DNA of 64,000 nucleotides from Cryobacterium breve (lineage in GTDB: Bacteria > Actinomycetota > Actinomycetes > Actinomycetales > Microbacteriaceae): positions 62,001 through 126,000 of the forward strand of contig NZ_SOGJ01000023.1 of assembly GCF_004402375.1 (NCBI RefSeq), read 5' to 3'. The position numbers were made by a program, and so were the translations under genes. The notes beneath the pieces were generated by a model, which saw only the letters and a list, made by a program, of their open reading frames with translations, searched no databases and had not been told where the DNA came from. This document shows, in pieces, positions 61,432 to 64,000 of the stretch. Each line of letters starts with the position of its first letter. The first letter of the stretch is position 1.

Positions 61432-64000
61432 GTGTCAGATTCCGAAAAGCCTACCCTGATGATCATCGACGGCCATTCCCTGGCCTACCGGGCGTTCCAC
61501 GCCTTGCCCGTGGACAGTTTCCAAACCCACGACGGGCAGCACACGAACGCCATCCACGGCTTCCTGTCCATGCTTCTCAGCCTGCTGCGTAACGAAAGAC
61601 CCACGCACATCGCTGTGGCCTTCGACATCTCCCGGTACTCGTTCCGCACCCGGGAATACGCCGACTACAAGGGCACCCGGGCCAGCACGCCGAGCGAGTT
61701 CATCGGACAGGTTCCGCTGCTGCAGGAAGCCCTGGCCGCGATGAACATCACGACGCTCACCAAGGAGGACTTCGAGGCCGACGACATCCTGGCGACACTG
61801 TCCGTTCGAGGCAACCGGGAGGGTTTCCATGTGCTCGTGGTCTCCGGCGACCGGGACACGATCCAGCTCGTCAACGAGAACGTCACGCTGCTCTACCCTT
61901 CCAGTCAGGGTGTATCGGCACTCACCCGGTACGACCCGGCTCGGGTCAGGGAGAAGTACGGCATCGAGCCGGCCCAGTACCCGGATGTAGCAGCGCTCGT
62001 CGGCGAGACCAGCGACAACCTGATCGGCATCTCCAAGGTGGGGGAGAAGACCGCCGTGAAGTGGCTCGGTCTCTACGGCAGCCTCGACGGGATCCTCGAG
62101 CATGCCGACGAGATCAAGGGCGTCGTCGGCAACAACCTTCGAGAGCAGAAGGAGAACGCGATCCGCAACCGCCGCCTCAACCACCTGGTCACCGACCTTG
62201 ACCTACCGGTGGAGTTGCCCAACCTCATTCGGCGCGCCATCGACGAGGCAGCCGTGCGCGATGTGTTCGGCCGACTCGAGTTCCGTACCCTGCTCGAGAG
62301 GGTGATCAAGCTCGAGGGTGCCGGTGCCGGTGAGGCCCAGGGCACCGCCGAGGGCGCAGCCGTGGTCGTGCCCGAAGAGGCTGTCGTTACCGCTCCTCGG
62401 GCTCCGCTCGCCCAGGACCTGCTCGACGAGGAGCTGGGGGCGTGGATCGCCCGCGTGTCAGCCGCGTCCCCGCGGGGGCTCGGCCTGTGCGTGGAGGTGC
62501 AGGACGGCCTGGCCATCGGCTTCGGCCTGTCCGGCCCGACCGAATCGGTCAACCTGCCCTGGCAACCCGGACGTGCGGACTACCTCGCGTTCGAGGCCTG
62601 GCTGGCCAGCGACTCGCCCAAGATCATGCACGACGCCAAAAGCCAGATCAAGGCGTTGCGTCGCAGCAACCTGTCCGTCTCCGGCCTGGTGTTCGACACC
62701 CTGGTCGCGGCCTGGCTGCTGCGTCCGGGTGTGCCGGACAAAACCCTCGCCTCCCTCGTCATGCGCTACCTCGACGAGACCCTGCCGGTGAGCGATCCCA
62801 ATCAGTTGGTCCCGGACGAGAACGAAGCCGGAGGCGTGTCGGTGGAGTCCTGGTACACCTTCCGGGTGGCCGCGGCCATCGAGGCGTTGCTCGACGCCGG
62901 GTCGCGCGAGGTGCTCACCGCCATTGAGATGCCGACCCTGCTGGCCCTGGTCGACATGGAGCTGGCCGGCGTGGCCGTGTCACACGAACAGCTGGCCGCC
63001 CTGTCCAGCCAGCTGGGTGAGCGCGCCGCCGGGCTGGCCGCCGGCGCCTACGCCGAGATCGGCCGTGAGGTGAACCTCGGCTCACCCAAGCAGCTGCAGG
63101 AAGTCTTGTTCGACCAACTCGGCATGCCCAAGACCCGGGCGAACAAGACCGGCTTCTCCACGGATGCCGGAGCTCTTGCCGACCTGCAGGCCAGCAACCC
63201 GCATCCGTTCCTCGACATGCTGCTGCAGCACCGCGACGCCACCAAGCTGCGACAGATTGTGGAGACGCTGGACAAGGCCGTCGATGCGACGGGCCGCATC
63301 CACACGACCTACGTGCAGATCGGCACCGCCACCGGCCGAATCTCCTCCACCGACCCCAACCTGCAGAACATTCCGGTGCGCACCGAAGAAGGCCGTCGCA
63401 TCCGTGCCGCCTTCCAAGCCGGAAACGGGGCCGAGTGCCTGCTCACCGCCGACTACTCTCAGATTGAGATGCGCATCATGGCGCACCTCTCCGGGGACCC
63501 GGGCCTGATCGAGGCCTTCAAAGCCGGAGAGGACCTGCACCGGTTCGTCGGGGCGAGCGTCTTCGGGGTGGCCCCGGAGGACGTCACGAATGAGATGCGT
63601 TCCAAGGTTAAGGCCATGTCTTACGGCCTCGCCTATGGACTCAGCGCCTTCGGGCTGTCCCGGCAGCTGCGCATCGACACGAAGGAGGCCAAACAGCTCA
63701 TCACGGACTACTTCGCCCGTTTCGGCGCCGTGCGCGACTATCTGCGCAATGTGGTCGAGCAGGCGAAGCTGGACGGCTACACCGCTACCATCTTCGGCCG
63801 TCGGCGCCCGTTCCCCGAGCTGCACAGCGCCAATCGGATGGTGCGGGAGAACGCCGAGCGTGCGGCCCTGAACGCGCCGATCCAAGGGTCCGCAGCTGAC
63901 ATCATGAAGATCGCCATGAATCGAATCGCCGAGGACCTGGTCGAAGGCGGCCTGGAGTCGCGGATGTTGCTGCAAGTGCACGACGAATTGATCTTCGAAG
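61432..64000 (+). CDS. polA: DNA polymerase I (partial, 3' end beyond window)
   Basis: 856 residues visible from GTG 61432. The 5'-nuclease domain (1-about 290) has LMIIDGHSLAYRAFHALP, DYKGTR, FEADDILATL, VSGDRDTIQLV and ETSDNLIGISKVGEKTA. The middle 3'-exonuclease-like domain lacks the DxE metal motif (GLGLCVEVQDGLAIGF instead), so proofreading is expected to be absent, as in other actinobacterial PolA. The polymerase domain shows ATGRISSTDPNLQNIPVR, TADYSQIEMRIMAHLSGD, RSKVKAMSYGLAYGLSAFGL (O helix) and the final QVHDELIFE, so only a few dozen C-terminal residues are missing. Confidence 0.96.
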   Translation, partial: MSDSEKPTLMIIDGHSLAYRAFHALPVDSFQTHDGQHTNAIHGFLSMLLSLLRNERPTHIAVAFDISRYSFRTREYADYKGTRASTPSEFIGQVPLLQEALAAMNITTLTKEDFEADDILATLSVRGNREGFHVLVVSGDRDTIQLVNENVTLLYPSSQGVSALTRYDPARVREKYGIEPAQYPDVAALVGETSDNLIGISKVGEKTAVKWLGLYGSLDGILEHADEIKGVVGNNLREQKENAIRNRRLNHLVTDLDLPVELPNLIRRAIDEAAVRDVFGRLEFRTLLERVIKLEGAGAGEAQGTAEGAAVVVPEEAVVTAPRAPLAQDLLDEELGAWIARVSAASPRGLGLCVEVQDGLAIGFGLSGPTESVNLPWQPGRADYLAFEAWLASDSPKIMHDAKSQIKALRRSNLSVSGLVFDTLVAAWLLRPGVPDKTLASLVMRYLDETLPVSDPNQLVPDENEAGGVSVESWYTFRVAAAIEALLDAGSREVLTAIEMPTLLALVDMELAGVAVSHEQLAALSSQLGERAAGLAAGAYAEIGREVNLGSPKQLQEVLFDQLGMPKTRANKTGFSTDAGALADLQASNPHPFLDMLLQHRDATKLRQIVETLDKAVDATGRIHTTYVQIGTATGRISSTDPNLQNIPVRTEEGRRIRAAFQAGNGAECLLTADYSQIEMRIMAHLSGDPGLIEAFKAGEDLHRFVGASVFGVAPEDVTNEMRSKVKAMSYGLAYGLSAFGLSRQLRIDTKEAKQLITDYFARFGAVRDYLRNVVEQAKLDGYTATIFGRRRPFPELHSANRMVRENAERAALNAPIQGSAADIMKIAMNRIAEDLVEGGLESRMLLQVHDELIFE

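Overview
This 64 kb window is a stretch of high-GC actinobacterial chromosome. Gene content, the mIHF-guanylate kinase fusion, the zinc-free S4 form, GTG/TTG starts and frequent four-base or one-base stop/start overlaps point to the family Microbacteriaceae (Cryobacterium-like is my guess; the genus cannot be settled from sequence reading alone). Nearly all genes lie on the + strand in tight operons. I see no insertion sequence, CRISPR array, prophage or rRNA. The strongest candidate for a poorly described system is the three-gene cassette at 58.0-60.1 kb.

Layout. 0-2 kb: a partial DUF349 gene and a membrane-anchored cyclophilin (- strand). 2-13.3 kb: rarA, rpsD, DUF948 protein, a small YtxH-like protein, alaS, ruvX, mltG, then shikimate genes aroE-aroC-aroK-aroB. 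13.3-20.4 kb: an accessory block that separates aroB from aroQ. It holds a GAF-domain regulator, an aldehyde dehydrogenase, a DUF779 protein, a hypothetical gene, a SixA-like phosphatase with an abnormal tail, a frameshifted membrane-protein remnant, a type I signal peptidase, a small DUF1508 (YegP-like) gene and an E. coli-type heme O synthase gene. 20.5-23 kb: aroQ, efp, nusB and a DUF4190-thioredoxin fusion.

23.3-33 kb: the pyrimidine operon pyrR-pyrB-pyrC-(PH-like membrane protein)-carA-carB-pyrF, preceded by a PyrR-binding-type RNA hairpin and running into an mIHF-Gmk fusion. 33-41 kb: rpoZ, coaBC, metK, priA (helicase motifs lost), fmt, rsmB, a 77-bp palindromic element, and rpe. 41-50 kb: hisE-hisG-hisF-hisI, trpE, the Trp-associated membrane protein, an HGxxPAAW-type small protein, trpC-trpB-trpA and lgt. 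50-57.8 kb: gltB-gltD (glutamate synthase) and pyk with a terminator.

58-60.1 kb: a translationally coupled cassette of an IrrE/ImmA-like metallopeptidase, a 7-TM MAB_1171c-type membrane protein and an EspR-like HTH protein, behind interleaved inverted repeats and ending beside tRNA-Leu(CAA). 60.2-64 kb: an ANTAR response regulator, a bidirectional terminator, a PaaI-type thioesterase and polA, which is cut by the window edge.

Metabolic logic. The Aro genes make chorismate, which TrpE and the other Trp enzymes use. PRPP feeds the Trp, His and Pyr branches. CarAB supplies carbamoyl phosphate, and GltBD supplies the glutamate/glutamine economy on which CarA and TrpE depend. No trpF is present among the Trp and His genes, which fits the actinobacterial use of a bifunctional HisA/PriA isomerase encoded elsewhere. 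trpD, trpG, hisA, hisB, hisH, pyrD and pyrE are not in this window.
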